64,000 bases of DNA, from NCBI RefSeq assembly GCF_013393945.1, contig NZ_CP040297.1:641001-705000 (forward strand), in the 5' to 3' direction. Position 1 is the stretch's first letter. Every line of letters begins with the position of its first letter. This DNA comes from Nostoc sp. TCL26-01. GTDB lineage: Bacteria; Cyanobacteriota; Cyanobacteriia; Cyanobacteriales; Nostocaceae. Below the pieces are notes generated by a model, which did no database searches, had not been told where the DNA came from, and worked only from the letters and a program-made list of their open reading frames with translations. This document shows, in pieces, positions 45,054-54,999 of this stretch. The position numbers and the translations under genes were made by a program.

Positions 45054-45082
45054 TCATTAGTCATTAGTCATTAGTCATTAGT
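45051..45082. repeat. TAGTCAT heptamer repeat
   Basis: Four TTAGTCA units directly follow the helicase stop codon. Confidence 0.85.
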
Positions 45083-45196
45083 CTTTGACTATTGATGATG
45101 TAACTAGGACTTTAGCTAATAAGCTAATAGTAGCTAACAGTTTCTATCAGCTTGTAGGAACATAGATATAGATAAAGATGTACATTACCTAGTCTT

Positions 45197-45775
45197 ATGT
45201 TCACAATCTCAGACTTAGAGCAGCTACAAGCTGAACATCCAGAATGGCAGATGGAACTGGTGGACGGTAGTATTCTGATTATGGGGCCATCAGATTATAT
45301 TTCAGAAGAAATCGGTGTAGAGTTAGCAAGGCAACTTGCTAATTGGGTACGCCCACGTAAGTTAGGACGGGTCACTGGTTCTAGTGCTGGTTTTATTCTG
45401 CCCAGACTGGAAACGGAAAACGGTAACATAGCTGATCAGGAAAAACGCAATCTCCGCGCTCCCGATGTGTCTTTTGTGCGTGCGGAGAGGCTCAAAATCA
45501 GCAAACGCGATTTTGTAGAATTAGTCCCTGACTTGATGGTAGAAATTAAATCCAAGTCAGACCGGATCAAGCCTTTGGAAGAAAAAATTCAACTATTTTT
45601 AGAACTGGGATGTACGGTGGGAATTCTCATCGACCCAGATAAGTTAACATTAACTGTTTACAGACTTCACCAAGAACCAATAATTTTAGAAAATAACGAT
45701 AAACTGACATTACCTGATTTATTGCCAGATTGGGAGTTGACAGTATCAGAACTGTGGCCGCCTGTGTTTGAGTAA
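45197..45775 (+). CDS. Uma2 family (DUF820) restriction endonuclease-like protein
   Basis: This 192-residue protein has a PD-(D/E)xK-like core: QMELVDGSILIMGPSD at the N-terminus, APDVSFVR, and LVPDLMVEIKSKSD with the catalytic ExK, then LGCTVGILIDPDKLTLTVYR. Uma2 proteins are heavily expanded in Nostocales and their biological role is unproven. A second Uma2 gene lies at 56093. It stands alone between repeats. Confidence 0.88.
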   Translation: MFTISDLEQLQAEHPEWQMELVDGSILIMGPSDYISEEIGVELARQLANWVRPRKLGRVTGSSAGFILPRLETENGNIADQEKRNLRAPDVSFVRAERLKISKRDFVELVPDLMVEIKSKSDRIKPLEEKIQLFLELGCTVGILIDPDKLTLTVYRLHQEPIILENNDKLTLPDLLPDWELTVSELWPPVFE

Positions 45776-46061
45776 ATAAAAATAAATTTTGTTTAACTTC
45801 TCTGTGTTACGGACAAAGGAGCTAGTATAAAATACCTACATCCTCACACCCCTTTTCCCGACAGTACATCAGTCAAGTCAAAAATCCGATTAAATTAAAA
45901 AGATAACTGATCGCTGATCATCTAACCCTATCTCTGGTTGCCATAACCAGTACATTCCTGTTATCCCTGTTGTCAGGGGTAACTTAGAGCAGAAATAAAA
46001 ACTGATGATTAAGTATCTACTCAATGAAAGTAAACTGGCTTGTGGTTGAGGAATAACTTTT

Positions 46062-47228
46062 ATGAAAGCGATGATTCTCGCGGCAGGTAAAGGTACTCGC
46101 GTGCGTCCGATTACCTATACAACTCCCAAACCGATGATTCCTATCCTGCAAAAGCCAGTGATGGAATTTCTACTGGAACTTTTACGCCAGCACGGATTTG
46201 ATCAAATTATGGTCAACGTCAGTCATTTGGCTGAAGAAATTGAGAATTATTTCCGTGATGGTCAAAGATTTGGTGTGCAGATTGCCTATTCTTTTGAAGG
46301 CAAGATTGATGACGGTAAACTAGTCGGGGAAGCTATAGGATCGGCGGGAGGGATGCGCCGCATTCAAGATTTTTCACCGTTTTTTGATGATACTTTTGTG
46401 GTGTTATGCGGTGACGCTTTGATTGACCTAGATTTGACAGCGGCTGTGAAGTGGCATAAATCGAAAGGGTCGATCGCTACTATCATTACAAAAACAGTTC
46501 CTCGTGAAGAAGTTTCTAGTTACGGTGTGATTGTTACCGATGAAAACAGTCGCATCCAAGCCTTCCAAGAAAAACCATCGGTAGAGGAAGCACTCAGCAC
46601 CAACATCAACACAGGGATCTACATTTTTGAACCAGAGGTGTTTAAATATATACCTTCTGGTGTGGAATATGATATCGGTAGCCAGCTATTTCCTAAGTTG
46701 GTAGAAATTGGTGCGCCTTTCTACGCGATTGCGATGGATTTTGAGTGGGTGGATATCGGGAAAGTCCCCGATTACTGGCGGGCGATTCGAGGCGTGTTGT
46801 TAGGGGAAATTAAGAATGTGCAAATTCCCGGTCATGAAGTCGCACCTGGTATTTATACTGGTTTAAATGTAGCCGTGAATTGGGACAAAGTAGATATTAC
46901 AGGCCCAGTTTACATTGGCGGCATGACTCGGATTGAAGATGGAGCCAAAATCGTTGGCCCGGCGATGATTGGCCCTAACTGTTGGATATGCAGTGGGGCA
47001 ACTGTCGATAATAGCCTGATCTTTGAGTGGTCACGATTGGGGCCAGGAGTCAGGCTAGTTGATAAGCTCGTGTTTGGTCGTTACTGCGTCGATAAAACTG
47101 GGGCATCTATTGACGTACAAGCAGCAGCTTTAGATTGGTTAATTACCGATGCTAGACAGACACCCCCAGAACACACCCCCGCAGAACGGCAAGCGATCGC
47201 TGAATTGTTGGGGACAAATGCGAGTTAG
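46062..47228 (+). CDS. NDP-sugar pyrophosphorylase (nucleotidyltransferase with left-handed beta helix)
   Basis: It activates a sugar-1-phosphate with an NTP. The N-terminal nucleotidyltransferase domain has MILAAGKGTRVRPITYTTPKPMIPI (the GxGTRxxPxTxxxPKPM signature), VVLCGDALIDLDL and YDIGSQLFPKL. From about residue 255 there are hexapeptide-like repeats (VYIGGMTRIEDGAKIVGPAMIGPNCWICSGATVDNSLI), the acyltransferase-like beta helix. Mannose-1-phosphate guanylyltransferase and glucose-1-phosphate transferase are the likeliest activities; the sequence alone does not decide. Confidence 0.9.
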   Translation: MKAMILAAGKGTRVRPITYTTPKPMIPILQKPVMEFLLELLRQHGFDQIMVNVSHLAEEIENYFRDGQRFGVQIAYSFEGKIDDGKLVGEAIGSAGGMRRIQDFSPFFDDTFVVLCGDALIDLDLTAAVKWHKSKGSIATIITKTVPREEVSSYGVIVTDENSRIQAFQEKPSVEEALSTNINTGIYIFEPEVFKYIPSGVEYDIGSQLFPKLVEIGAPFYAIAMDFEWVDIGKVPDYWRAIRGVLLGEIKNVQIPGHEVAPGIYTGLNVAVNWDKVDITGPVYIGGMTRIEDGAKIVGPAMIGPNCWICSGATVDNSLIFEWSRLGPGVRLVDKLVFGRYCVDKTGASIDVQAAALDWLITDARQTPPEHTPAERQAIAELLGTNAS

Positions 47229-47262
47229 TCATTAGTCATTAGTCAATAGTCATTAGTCATTA
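47227..47262. repeat. TAGTCAT heptamer repeat
   Basis: Five TTAGTCA/ATAGTCA units overlap the stop codon of the NDP-sugar transferase gene. Confidence 0.85.
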
Positions 47263-47320
47263 GTTAAAACACCTGTAAAGGAAGTTCTACTATCGACTTT
47301 GGACTATTGACTGTTGACTC

Positions 47321-49336
47321 TTAACTATTCAAATACGTGTATCTTCTGAGACTCTGTTCGTAGGTTTGTAGCAAGCGCTGTGATTCGGCTAAGGTAATGC
47401 GCTTTTCTTCTAAGGCACGTTCGCAACGCTGGCGGATATGTTCTACCATATCCTCAGAGTCATATTGGACGTAGCTGACCACTTCACTCATGGTGTCGCC
47501 TTTGACTACGTGTTCAATTTGGTAGCCCTTGGGAGTCAGTTGGATATGGACGGCGTTGGTATCACCAAACAAGTTATGCAGATTACCCATAATTTCTTGG
47601 TAAGCACCATTGAGGAACATCCCTAAGTAGTATGGTTCCCCTGGTTGGAAATTGTGTAATTCCAAGACTGATTTGACATCACGCAGGTCAATAAAGCGAT
47701 CAATTTTGCCATCACTATCACAAGTCAGGTCTGCAAGAATTCCCCGGCGTGTGGGTTCTTCATCTAGACGATGAATGGGCATAATCGGGAATAGCTGATC
47801 GATCGCCCAACAATCTGGTGCTGATTGAAACACTGAAAGATTAATGTAATAGATGGAAGCCATGATTTTTTCTAGGTCTTCCAACTCATCAGGTACATAA
47901 TCATGCTGACGAATGATGTCAAGAATTTTTTGACAACAAGCCCAGTATAGGCGTTCGGCTTTGGCGCGTTCTCTCAGGCGTAAAATTCCCAAGTTGAAGC
48001 GGCTAATAGCTTCTTCTTTAAATTGGGTTGCGTCGTGGTAGAACTCTTGATAGTTCTCTTTGTTAATGGATTGATAGGTTTCCCACAGGTAATTAATCAC
48101 TGGGGATTCACCCTCTTTGGGCGGTTCTGGATTATCGAGGGGGACATCACTAGTACTGAGAACATCAAAAATCAGTACAGATTGATGGGAAGCGATCGCC
48201 CTACCACTTTCGCTAATCAGGGTAGGTACGGGTATTTGCTTTTCTGCACAGGTATCTTTTAACTCTGCCACAATATCGTTGGCATAGTTCTGCATATTGT
48301 AGTTTTTCGAGGCGTAGAAGTTGGTTTGAGAACCGTCATAATCTACACCCAAGCCACCGCCAACATCGAGGTACTTCATATTTGCCCCCAAAGTTGCTAA
48401 CTCTACGTAAATCCGGCTAGCTTCTTGGATGGCATCTTTAATTACATTGATGGCAGAAATTTGTGAACCAATGTGGAAGTGCATTAACTGCAAAGAATCC
48501 AACAAGTCAGCGTCACGCAACTTATCAACTGCTTGGATAATTTCGGGAATCGTCAGACCAAATTTAGCGCGATCGCCTGTGGATGTTCCCCAGCGTCCCA
48601 TCCCCTGAGTACTTAATTTAGCCCTAACACCCAACATGGGTTTGATCCCCAATTGATGACTAGCCGCAATCACCAAATCGACTTCTTCCACCTGTTCTAA
48701 AACGATGATGGGCGTTTGGCCTAGTCTTTGGGATAACATGGCTGTTTCCACGTATTCCCGGTCTTTGTAGCCGTTGCAAATCAGCAAAGATCCTGGTGTA
48801 TCCAATAAAGCCAAAGCAATCATTAACTCTGGTTTGGAACCAGCTTCTAAACCAAACTGATGGGGTTTACCAAACCGCACCAAATCTTCAATCAAATGCC
48901 GTTGCTGGTTACACTTAACAGGAAACACCCCACGATAGACACCAGGGTAATTGTAACGAGCGATCGCTTTCGCAAAACAAGCATTCAACCGTTCAATGCG
49001 GTCTTCTAGAATATCTGAAAAGCGAATAAGTAAGGGTAGTCCCAAACTACGCTGCTTCAGCGCGTTGACTAATTCAAACAAGTCTAAAGAACCACCGCGA
49101 TCGCCTTTAGGGGAAACAGTGATATGTCCAGCTGCATTAATCGAAAAATAAGGTTGTCCCCAACCTTCAATCCGGTACAAAGCTTCACTGTCTTCGATTT
49201 TCCAAGCACCGCGAGGCGTATCTGAACCACTTGGCGGTAACAGCTTTTTGTGCTTGTGATTTTTCCCTTCTAGCTTATTGCCATTGGCGGGTACTTTTAC
49301 CACCTCGTCTGATGTAGCAGTTGACTCAACACCCAT
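47321..49336 (-). CDS. speA: Biosynthetic arginine decarboxylase
   Basis: This PLP enzyme converts arginine to agmatine, the first step of polyamine synthesis and an arginine catabolic route in cyanobacteria. It has PVKCNQQRHLIEDL with the PLP lysine, FGLEAGSKPELM, LQLMHFHIGSQISAI, YLDVGGGLGVDYDGS and SESGRAIASHQS, all typical of SpeA. The C-terminal third carries the usual helical domain. I place the start at the ATG at 49336 (MGVESTATS); a GTG seven codons earlier is possible. It is divergent from ndk. Confidence 0.96.
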   Translation of the reverse strand: MGVESTATSDEVVKVPANGNKLEGKNHKHKKLLPPSGSDTPRGAWKIEDSEALYRIEGWGQPYFSINAAGHITVSPKGDRGGSLDLFELVNALKQRSLGLPLLIRFSDILEDRIERLNACFAKAIARYNYPGVYRGVFPVKCNQQRHLIEDLVRFGKPHQFGLEAGSKPELMIALALLDTPGSLLICNGYKDREYVETAMLSQRLGQTPIIVLEQVEEVDLVIAASHQLGIKPMLGVRAKLSTQGMGRWGTSTGDRAKFGLTIPEIIQAVDKLRDADLLDSLQLMHFHIGSQISAINVIKDAIQEASRIYVELATLGANMKYLDVGGGLGVDYDGSQTNFYASKNYNMQNYANDIVAELKDTCAEKQIPVPTLISESGRAIASHQSVLIFDVLSTSDVPLDNPEPPKEGESPVINYLWETYQSINKENYQEFYHDATQFKEEAISRFNLGILRLRERAKAERLYWACCQKILDIIRQHDYVPDELEDLEKIMASIYYINLSVFQSAPDCWAIDQLFPIMPIHRLDEEPTRRGILADLTCDSDGKIDRFIDLRDVKSVLELHNFQPGEPYYLGMFLNGAYQEIMGNLHNLFGDTNAVHIQLTPKGYQIEHVVKGDTMSEVVSYVQYDSEDMVEHIRQRCERALEEKRITLAESQRLLQTYEQSLRRYTYLNS

Positions 49337-49436
49337 GTCTAAACCTCTGTGTTTCACCCACGAATAAACAATTTAACTCATTCATTTGCCAACGTATATG
49401 CACTCAGAGATAATTTCTGAGATAAACTCTGATTGG

Positions 49437-49480
49437 TCAATGTCATTAGTCAGTTGTCATTAGTCAATGGTCAATAGTAA
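49437..49480. repeat. STRR heptamers in the speA/ndk divergent promoter region
   Basis: GTCAATG/GTCATTA/GTCAATA units lie between the two divergent genes, followed by diverged TTTGACT units up to about 49520. Confidence 0.8.
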
Positions 49481-49555
49481 AAACTTTTAGACTATTGACT
49501 TTTGACCTTTGACTCTTGACAAAATAAAAATTTTATTAAGTTTTGGGAGATAGCT

Positions 49556-50005
49556 TTGGAACGCACATTCTTAGCAATTAAGCCTGATGGCGTACAGCGT
49601 GGACTCGTTGGTGAAATCATTCGTCGCTTTGAAACAAAAGGTTTTACCCTTGTTGGTTTAAAGTTCCTTCAAGTCAGCAGAGAATTAGCTGAACAGCACT
49701 ATGGTGTACATAGAGAAAGACCATTCTTTCCCAGCTTAGTGGAATTTATTACTTCTGGCCCAGTGGTCGCTATGGTTTGGGAAGGTGATGGCGTGATTGC
49801 ATCTGCCAGAAAAATTATTGGTGCAACAAATCCTTTAACAGCAGAACCAGGAACAATTCGTGGTGATTTCGGCATTAACATTGGGCGTAACCTCATCCAC
49901 GGTTCTGATGCACCAGAAACAGCGCAAAAAGAAGTAGCACTATGGTTTAAAGACGAAGAACTAGTCAATTGGCAGCCACATTTAACACCTTGGTTGCACG
50001 AGTAG
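49556..50005 (+). CDS. ndk: Nucleoside diphosphate kinase
   Basis: It transfers the gamma phosphate between nucleotides. The 149-residue protein is full length: [20 protein letters not shown] at the start, [23 protein letters not shown], and [20 protein letters not shown], where the histidine in LIHGSD is the phosphorylated residue. The conserved N-terminus forces a TTG start at 49556, preceded by TTGGGAGA. Confidence 0.97.
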   Translation: MERTFLAIKPDGVQRGLVGEIIRRFETKGFTLVGLKFLQVSRELAEQHYGVHRERPFFPSLVEFITSGPVVAMVWEGDGVIASARKIIGATNPLTAEPGTIRGDFGINIGRNLIHGSDAPETAQKEVALWFKDEELVNWQPHLTPWLHE

Positions 50006-50007
50006 TT

Positions 50008-50156
50008 TAAATAGGGAGTAGGGAGTGATGAGTGCTGAGTGCTGAGTGATGAGTGCTGAGTAATTAATTATTCTCCTCTGCTCCTCTGCTCCTCTGCTCC
50101 TCTGCTCCTCTGCTCCTCTGCTCCTCTGCTCCCAATCCCCAATCCCCAATCCCTAA
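50008..50156. repeat. STRR arrays (GAGTGCT; CTCCTCTG; CCCAAT)
   Basis: GAGTGCT/GAGTGAT heptamers (50027-50060), about seven CTCCTCTG octamers (50074-50131) and three AATCCCC units fill the convergent gap between ndk and terC. Confidence 0.88.
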
Positions 50157-50157
50157 C

Positions 50158-50880
50158 TCATTTCGATACTTCACTTTTCTCCGGTTCTACTTCGGGTGAT
50201 TCAATCACACTACGTTTAGAAAATCCCCAGGTGAAAATTATAGCGATCGCTGTGATCATTAACCACTCTGGGGGGACAAAATCATCGTTGACTACTTTTA
50301 ATAACAGACGTAAACCTACTAAAGCGACAGTAATGTAGCCTGCGTCTTCTAGGTTGGCAAATTCATCTAACCAACGAATAAACAATCCTGCCATAAATCG
50401 CAGTGTGATAATGCCAATTGTGGTTCCTGTCAGCACTAGCCAGGTTTCTTGGGAAACAGCGATCGCTGTTGTTACACTATCTAACGAAAATGCCAAATCG
50501 GTTAAGGCAATTACAGGTATAACTTGCAACAGGGAAGTAAACCGGGGGCCATGATGGTGTTCATCTTTGCTTTCTTCGGAAGTAAAGTGTTGAAATACCA
50601 GCCATAGGAGATAAGCCGCACCCAGAAGTTCAAATTGCCAGTATTTTTGTACCTCAGTGGCAGTCAACAATAAGGTTATGCGTAGTACATAAGCAACGAC
50701 TAAACCAATGTTGAGTGCCTGGCCTTCTAATTTTTTATCTTCTAGTCCTTGGGCAATAGCAGCAAGGGCAATAGCATTGTCAGCAGATAGCACCGCCTCT
50801 AAAAATACTAATATTAGTAAGACTATGGGCGCTTCAACGCTGAAATGAAAGTGCAGGTAGTCAAAAATTTGGTCTAGCAT
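50158..50880 (-). CDS. TerC family integral membrane protein
   Basis: This 240-residue protein has about seven hydrophobic helices. The signature EAVLSADNAIALAAIA (about 29-44) and the second half-repeat DLAFSLDSVTTAIAVS (about 127-142) contain the paired aspartates typical of TerC/Alx proteins. Members are linked to metal, especially manganese, homeostasis; plant TerC is needed for thylakoid biogenesis. The substrate is not decided by the sequence. The C-terminus is charged (ESPEVEPEKSEVSK). Confidence 0.9.
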   Translation of the reverse strand: MLDQIFDYLHFHFSVEAPIVLLILVFLEAVLSADNAIALAAIAQGLEDKKLEGQALNIGLVVAYVLRITLLLTATEVQKYWQFELLGAAYLLWLVFQHFTSEESKDEHHHGPRFTSLLQVIPVIALTDLAFSLDSVTTAIAVSQETWLVLTGTTIGIITLRFMAGLFIRWLDEFANLEDAGYITVALVGLRLLLKVVNDDFVPPEWLMITAIAIIFTWGFSKRSVIESPEVEPEKSEVSK

Positions 50881-51081
50881 TCCAGATTTCTCAAGCAGGG
50901 AAAATTTAAAATTTAGCAGTGATAGCCACTTTCATTGAAAAAGCGCAACAAATTGCTACTTTCATTCAGCTTAACGTGTAGACGGTACTTTCTGAAGGCG
51001 ATCGCACATATATAAATAGGGCTTGCTGAAAAATTCCGCTTCACGGTAAGTGAGAGGCTGCTGTCAGTTTAAGCTAAATAC

Positions 51082-51486
51082 TTAACGAAAAAGCCATTTC
51101 CATAAAGGGTGTGTAGGGCCTTGCTGTTTAATGTGAAATACTTGGTTTTCTAAACGCTGCTTTTCTCTTTGTGGTAAACCCAAGAGAATATTTCGACTTT
51201 GCCAAACTAAAACAGCAGCTGTCATTCCCAGACACAATCCTAATCCCAAAGTAGACCACGGATGATAAAACAGCCCATAACGCACCGCTACCCAAGTAAA
51301 GTACTGTTGCCACAAAGCAATTTCTGCACGTAAACCCCACAGAGATAGAGGTGCGATTGTCAGCCATAAACAGCCGACAAACAACCATCTACCATATACA
51401 GTCAGTTCGTGTAGCCTCTGAACTTGTGCAGCTAAAGATGGCTCTACGTTCTCAGTATTATTACCAAAGTTTGGCGGTTGTTCCAT
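51082..51486 (-). CDS. Small hypothetical membrane protein
   Basis: This 134-residue protein has an N-terminal soluble helix (about 15-30), then hydrophobic segments at about 33-50 and 77-95, ending in a basic tail (LPQREKQRLENQVFHI). The family is not recognised. It lies 189 bases downstream of secF on the same strand, but an STRR array separates them. Confidence 0.68.
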   Translation of the reverse strand: MEQPPNFGNNTENVEPSLAAQVQRLHELTVYGRWLFVGCLWLTIAPLSLWGLRAEIALWQQYFTWVAVRYGLFYHPWSTLGLGLCLGMTAAVLVWQSRNILLGLPQREKQRLENQVFHIKQQGPTHPLWKWLFR

Positions 51487-51488
51487 AC

Positions 51489-51632
51489 ATAGTAGTGGGG
51501 ATTGGGGATTGGGGATTGGGGATTGGGTAATGTGGGAGGGAGTGCTGTAAAGCCCTTCTCCTCAAGGAGACGCTACGCGAACGGACATGGCTGCGCTTAG
51601 AGAGGTAGCGGGGCGATGCAGCCCGTGCTGAG
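51489..51632. repeat. STRR array plus GCGGGGCGATGCAGCCCGTGCTGAG-type repeat
   Basis: GGGGATT heptamers (51498-51530) are followed by a longer dispersed unit ending GTAGCGGGGCGATGCAGCCC. The same tail occurs twice at 54786-54880 in the form GCGGGGCGTTTAGCCCGTGC. Confidence 0.75.
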
Positions 51633-51674
51633 TTTAGAACTAATGACCATTGACCATTGACTAATGACTATTGA

Positions 51675-52658
51675 CTACTCAACCGATGTATCAGTTACAC
51701 CAGCGCTAGCTGCTACTGTGGGTTCACCTTTGCGTTCTCGCCATAGGGTGAGGAGAGTACTGGCAATGAAAATACTAGAGTAGGCTCCCATTGTGAAGCC
51801 GATGATTAGGGCTAGGGCAAAGTTTTTCAGGGTTTCTCCACCGAAGAGGAAGATGGCAAATAATGTTAGTAAGGTTGTTAAGGTGGTGTTGATTGATCTA
51901 CCTAGAGTTTGATTGACGGCATCATCGACAATTTCCGCAATGGGACGATGGGGATTAATTTGCAATGTCTCCCGGATGCGATCGTAAATTACTACTGTAT
52001 CGTTAACGGAAAAACCAGTAATTGTCAGTAGGGCAACAATAAATAGGCTGTCTACTTCAGTACCAAAAACTAACCCAAAGATGGAAAATATGCCGGCGGT
52101 GATTAAGACATCATGGAAAAGGGCAATAATGGCAAATATGGCATAGTCCAACTGAAAGCGGAAGCTGAGGTAAACAATAATACCAACAAAGGATACAATC
52201 AGCGCGATGATACCAGAGGTGAATAACTCTCGTCCCAATGTCGGGCCAACGGTATCAAACTGGTTTTTCTGCTGGTCAAAAGCGCCGATTTTTTCGGTTA
52301 AAGCTGTTTGTAATTTGGTACGTTGTTCACCTTCTAGGGTTTTGGTGCGGATTAAGATGCCGTTTTCGGCGCGTGTATCTTTATCAGCAACAATTTGAAT
52401 ACTACTGTCACCTAAACCTTCAGTTTTAGCTACTTCCCGAACAACATTGATATCAATTGGTTTGTCACAGTTACCGGGTTTGGTACAATCTCTTTCAAAT
52501 TGCAAGCGTGTACCACCGACAAAATCTAGACTAGGGCGGAGTGGTGCTTTGATAGTGGGGTTTTGCCAAGAAATCACCATAGAGATTAGACCGACAAGAA
52601 TGATGGCGCTGGAGATAGTCCACCAAAGCGATCGCGATTTATTGATACTAAGTTTCAT
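51675..52658 (-). CDS. secF: Protein translocase subunit SecF
   Basis: SecF partners SecD in proton-driven late steps of protein export. At 327 residues it has a first helix (about 12-30), the periplasmic domain with [11 protein letters not shown], and a C-terminal bundle of five helices with [43 protein letters not shown] and [16 protein letters not shown]. Its ATG overlaps the secD stop by 4 bases (ATGA), indicating translational coupling. Confidence 0.97.
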   Translation of the reverse strand: MKLSINKSRSLWWTISSAIILVGLISMVISWQNPTIKAPLRPSLDFVGGTRLQFERDCTKPGNCDKPIDINVVREVAKTEGLGDSSIQIVADKDTRAENGILIRTKTLEGEQRTKLQTALTEKIGAFDQQKNQFDTVGPTLGRELFTSGIIALIVSFVGIIVYLSFRFQLDYAIFAIIALFHDVLITAGIFSIFGLVFGTEVDSLFIVALLTITGFSVNDTVVIYDRIRETLQINPHRPIAEIVDDAVNQTLGRSINTTLTTLLTLFAIFLFGGETLKNFALALIIGFTMGAYSSIFIASTLLTLWRERKGEPTVAASAGVTDTSVE

Positions 52659-54079
52659 GAAGTCACCTCTGCCTGATTCGATGCACTGGTTCCTGGCAGG
52701 TTAGGACAGAATAGTTCTGGTTTGCGTAGGGAAGGTATGGTGATTGCCAAAAACATCAAGGTACGACTACAAGTAATGGCAGTAAACATACTCACAGCCA
52801 CCCCTAAAGCCAAGGTAAGGGCAAAACCTTTGACTAAACCTGCACCTAACCAAAATAGGGCTGCACAAGCAATTACTGTTGTCACATTGCCATCTAAAAT
52901 ACTGGAGAAAGCACGATAAAAGCCAGATTCTACAGAACGATAGAGGGATTTACCTGCTTTGAGTTCTTCCCGTGTGCGTTCAAAAATCAGGACGTTGGCA
53001 TCTACTGCCATCCCAATACTTAAAATGAACCCAGCAATTCCTGGTAGAGTCAAGGTTACACCCAATAACGCAAAGGTAGCCCAGGTGAGGATAGCGTAGA
53101 TAATTAAGGCGATATCGGCAATTAGCCCAGGTAGTCGATAATACACCACCATAAATACGAGGACTAAAGCTAAACCACCCAACCCAGCGTAAATACTGCT
53201 GGTGATACTGTCTTTACCCAAGGTTGCACCAACTGTGCGGATTTCGGCAATTTCCACGGGTACAGGTAATGCACCACCCCGTAATTGTACGCCTAAATCA
53301 TTGGCTTGTTGTGGTGTAAACCGACCTGTAATAATAGCTGCACCACCTGTAATCCCGGTAGCGGCAAATTCTGGCCCAACAACAGGAGAACTAATTAATT
53401 CATTATCTAAAAATATGCCGATACTACGCCCTGTTCCCGCCAAATTTTTGGTCAGTTCGGCAAATAGTTCGCCACCTTTCTGATCGAAACGAATGGCTAC
53501 GTTCCAATTATTACCCTGTTGGGTTGGTTCACCGTAAGCATCTTTGAGATGTTGACCATCTAGGGGTGGTTTTGTGCTGGCAAACAATTCGGCGATCGCT
53601 TGATTATTTTTTTGTAATTCTTCTAAATTTTTATTAATGGCTGCTTTATCGTTGCTCTTTTTTAACTCTTCTTGTTTGGCTTTCAGTTCTACTCGTGATG
53701 TCTGGAAAGCAAATAGTTGGGTTTCTGTACCGGATTTTTGTGTGCGAAACTCTAACTGTGCTGTACCACCTAGCACTCGTTCAGCCTGTTCTGGGTCATT
53801 CACCCCTGGTAACTGGACAAGAATTTTATCTCCACCCACGGTTTGAATCACTGGTTCAGAAACGCCGAGGCCATTGATTCTACCTTCGACGACTTTTTTT
53901 ACTCCATCTAATTCCCGTTCGGTGATTTGCTTAATTTCGGCTGAGGGTTTCACCTGAATTGTCAGCTGTGAACCTCCACGCAAATCTAAACCCAAGGGTA
54001 TGGGAATGATGTAAATCACCGCAATGGCGGCGATTAATAAAACTACAATCAACGCTAATAGCGATCGCTGTCTCTGCAT
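52655..54079 (-). CDS. secD: Protein translocase subunit SecD
   Basis: It forms a complex with SecF and SecYEG in the thylakoid and plasma membranes. It has the N-terminal helix, [15 protein letters not shown], a large periplasmic domain, [24 protein letters not shown], and the membrane bundle with [28 protein letters not shown] choose the ATG at 54079 ([10 protein letters not shown]), which matches the usual short cytoplasmic N-terminus. A TTG seven codons earlier is open. Confidence 0.97.
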   Translation of the reverse strand: MQRQRSLLALIVVLLIAAIAVIYIIPIPLGLDLRGGSQLTIQVKPSAEIKQITERELDGVKKVVEGRINGLGVSEPVIQTVGGDKILVQLPGVNDPEQAERVLGGTAQLEFRTQKSGTETQLFAFQTSRVELKAKQEELKKSNDKAAINKNLEELQKNNQAIAELFASTKPPLDGQHLKDAYGEPTQQGNNWNVAIRFDQKGGELFAELTKNLAGTGRSIGIFLDNELISSPVVGPEFAATGITGGAAIITGRFTPQQANDLGVQLRGGALPVPVEIAEIRTVGATLGKDSITSSIYAGLGGLALVLVFMVVYYRLPGLIADIALIIYAILTWATFALLGVTLTLPGIAGFILSIGMAVDANVLIFERTREELKAGKSLYRSVESGFYRAFSSILDGNVTTVIACAALFWLGAGLVKGFALTLALGVAVSMFTAITCSRTLMFLAITIPSLRKPELFCPNLPGTSASNQAEVTS

Positions 54080-54155
54080 ACCATAACTCGCAACTGACAA
54101 ACGCTATAATAACGCTCTTTGCAAGAGTTATGAGCTATTAGTTAAGAGTTGTGAG

Positions 54156-54449
54156 TTACAAATCAAAAATTGATTCAATATCTCTGGAACCATGCAGAAT
54201 CCGAATGACATCAATGCCATCCTCAATTTCCTGATAAAACACTACAAAGTTTCTCACTGGAAAGCTACGTAAACCCACAGACAGTTCTTCTCTTCGCTTA
54301 CCCATCCCAGGATTACACGCTAAATTCTGCAACTTTACTGCTAACAAGTCGAGCAACTCATCGGCTTTATCTAAGTTATTCTCTGCAATGAAGTTCCAAA
54401 TTTCTAGCAAGTCTAATTCAGCACGTGGGCGTTTAACAATCTTCACCAC
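54156..54449 (-). CDS. RelE/ParE family toxin
   Basis: The 97-residue protein starts MVKIVKRPRAELDLLEIWNFIAENN, contains GKRREELSVGLRSFPVRNFVVFYQ and ends DGIDVIRILHGSRDIESIF, the standard ParE/RelE order. ParE toxins act on DNA gyrase and RelE toxins cleave mRNA; the ParD-like partner favours ParE. The antitoxin gene ends 14 bases upstream. It lies close behind secD on the same strand, 76 bases away. Confidence 0.9.
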   Translation of the reverse strand: MVKIVKRPRAELDLLEIWNFIAENNLDKADELLDLLAVKLQNLACNPGMGKRREELSVGLRSFPVRNFVVFYQEIEDGIDVIRILHGSRDIESIFDL

Positions 54450-54463
54450 TATTGAATTTTCCT

Positions 54464-54706
54464 TTATTGGCGGTTCTGCCTAGCTTTAGCTTTAATTTCT
54501 TGGATATCAAGTAGGGTGGCTTCACCACTATCAAGTCCGACTTGAATTTCTTGCTGTAGTTCTTGCAAGCGCATTTTTTGCACATGATCCCTTTCCTGAA
54601 GCAAACGTAATCCTTCATGGATAACTTCGCTGGCAGAATCGTACATACCACTAGCAAGCTTTTCCTGTATGTAATGCTCAAGTTGTGGTGTCAGGGATAC
54701 ATTCAT
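54464..54706 (-). CDS. ParD-like antitoxin
   Basis: The 80-residue protein begins MNVSLTPQLEHYIQEKLASG and continues YDSASEVIHEGLRLLQERD, a ribbon-helix-helix DNA-binding domain that should also autoregulate the operon. The C-terminal part (about 45-80) is helical and charged, the toxin-neutralising segment. It precedes the toxin gene with a 14-base gap, the usual type II order. Confidence 0.9.
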   Translation of the reverse strand: MNVSLTPQLEHYIQEKLASGMYDSASEVIHEGLRLLQERDHVQKMRLQELQQEIQVGLDSGEATLLDIQEIKAKARQNRQ

Positions 54707-54767
54707 AATCTTTTTACTTTATCTATTCTCTTCTCTGCCTTTAGTTTATAACAGTAGATAAAAAATA

Positions 54768-54998
54768 ATGAGTGCTGTTAGCGGAAGCGGGGCGTTTAGC
54801 CCGTGCTGAGTGAGGGAGGGAGTGAGAGAGTGAGAGAGTGCTGTTAGCGGTAGCGGGGCGTTTAGCCCGTGCTGAGTGCTGAGTGATGAGTGAGAGAGTG
54901 ATGAGTGCTGAGTCCTGAGTGCTGAGTTGTAATTCTTCTTTTCTCCCCATCTCCTCATCTCCCCATCTCCCCATCTCCCCAGTCCCCAGTCCCCAATA
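54768..54998. repeat. Compound repeat region between parD and pdhB
   Basis: Two copies of GCGGGGCGTTTAGCCCGTGC (54791, 54856) are embedded in GAGTGCT/GAGAGTG heptamers. CTCCCCAT octamers and AGTCCCC units follow, next to the pdhB stop. Open frames across it are periodic and not genes. Confidence 0.85.
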
Positions 54999-54999
54999 T

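Noticed and set aside
45840..45870. Yfr1-like motif (CCTCACACC)
   Set aside because: The single-stranded core matches only partly and neither the 5' stem-loop nor the GC-rich terminator of Yfr1 is present.
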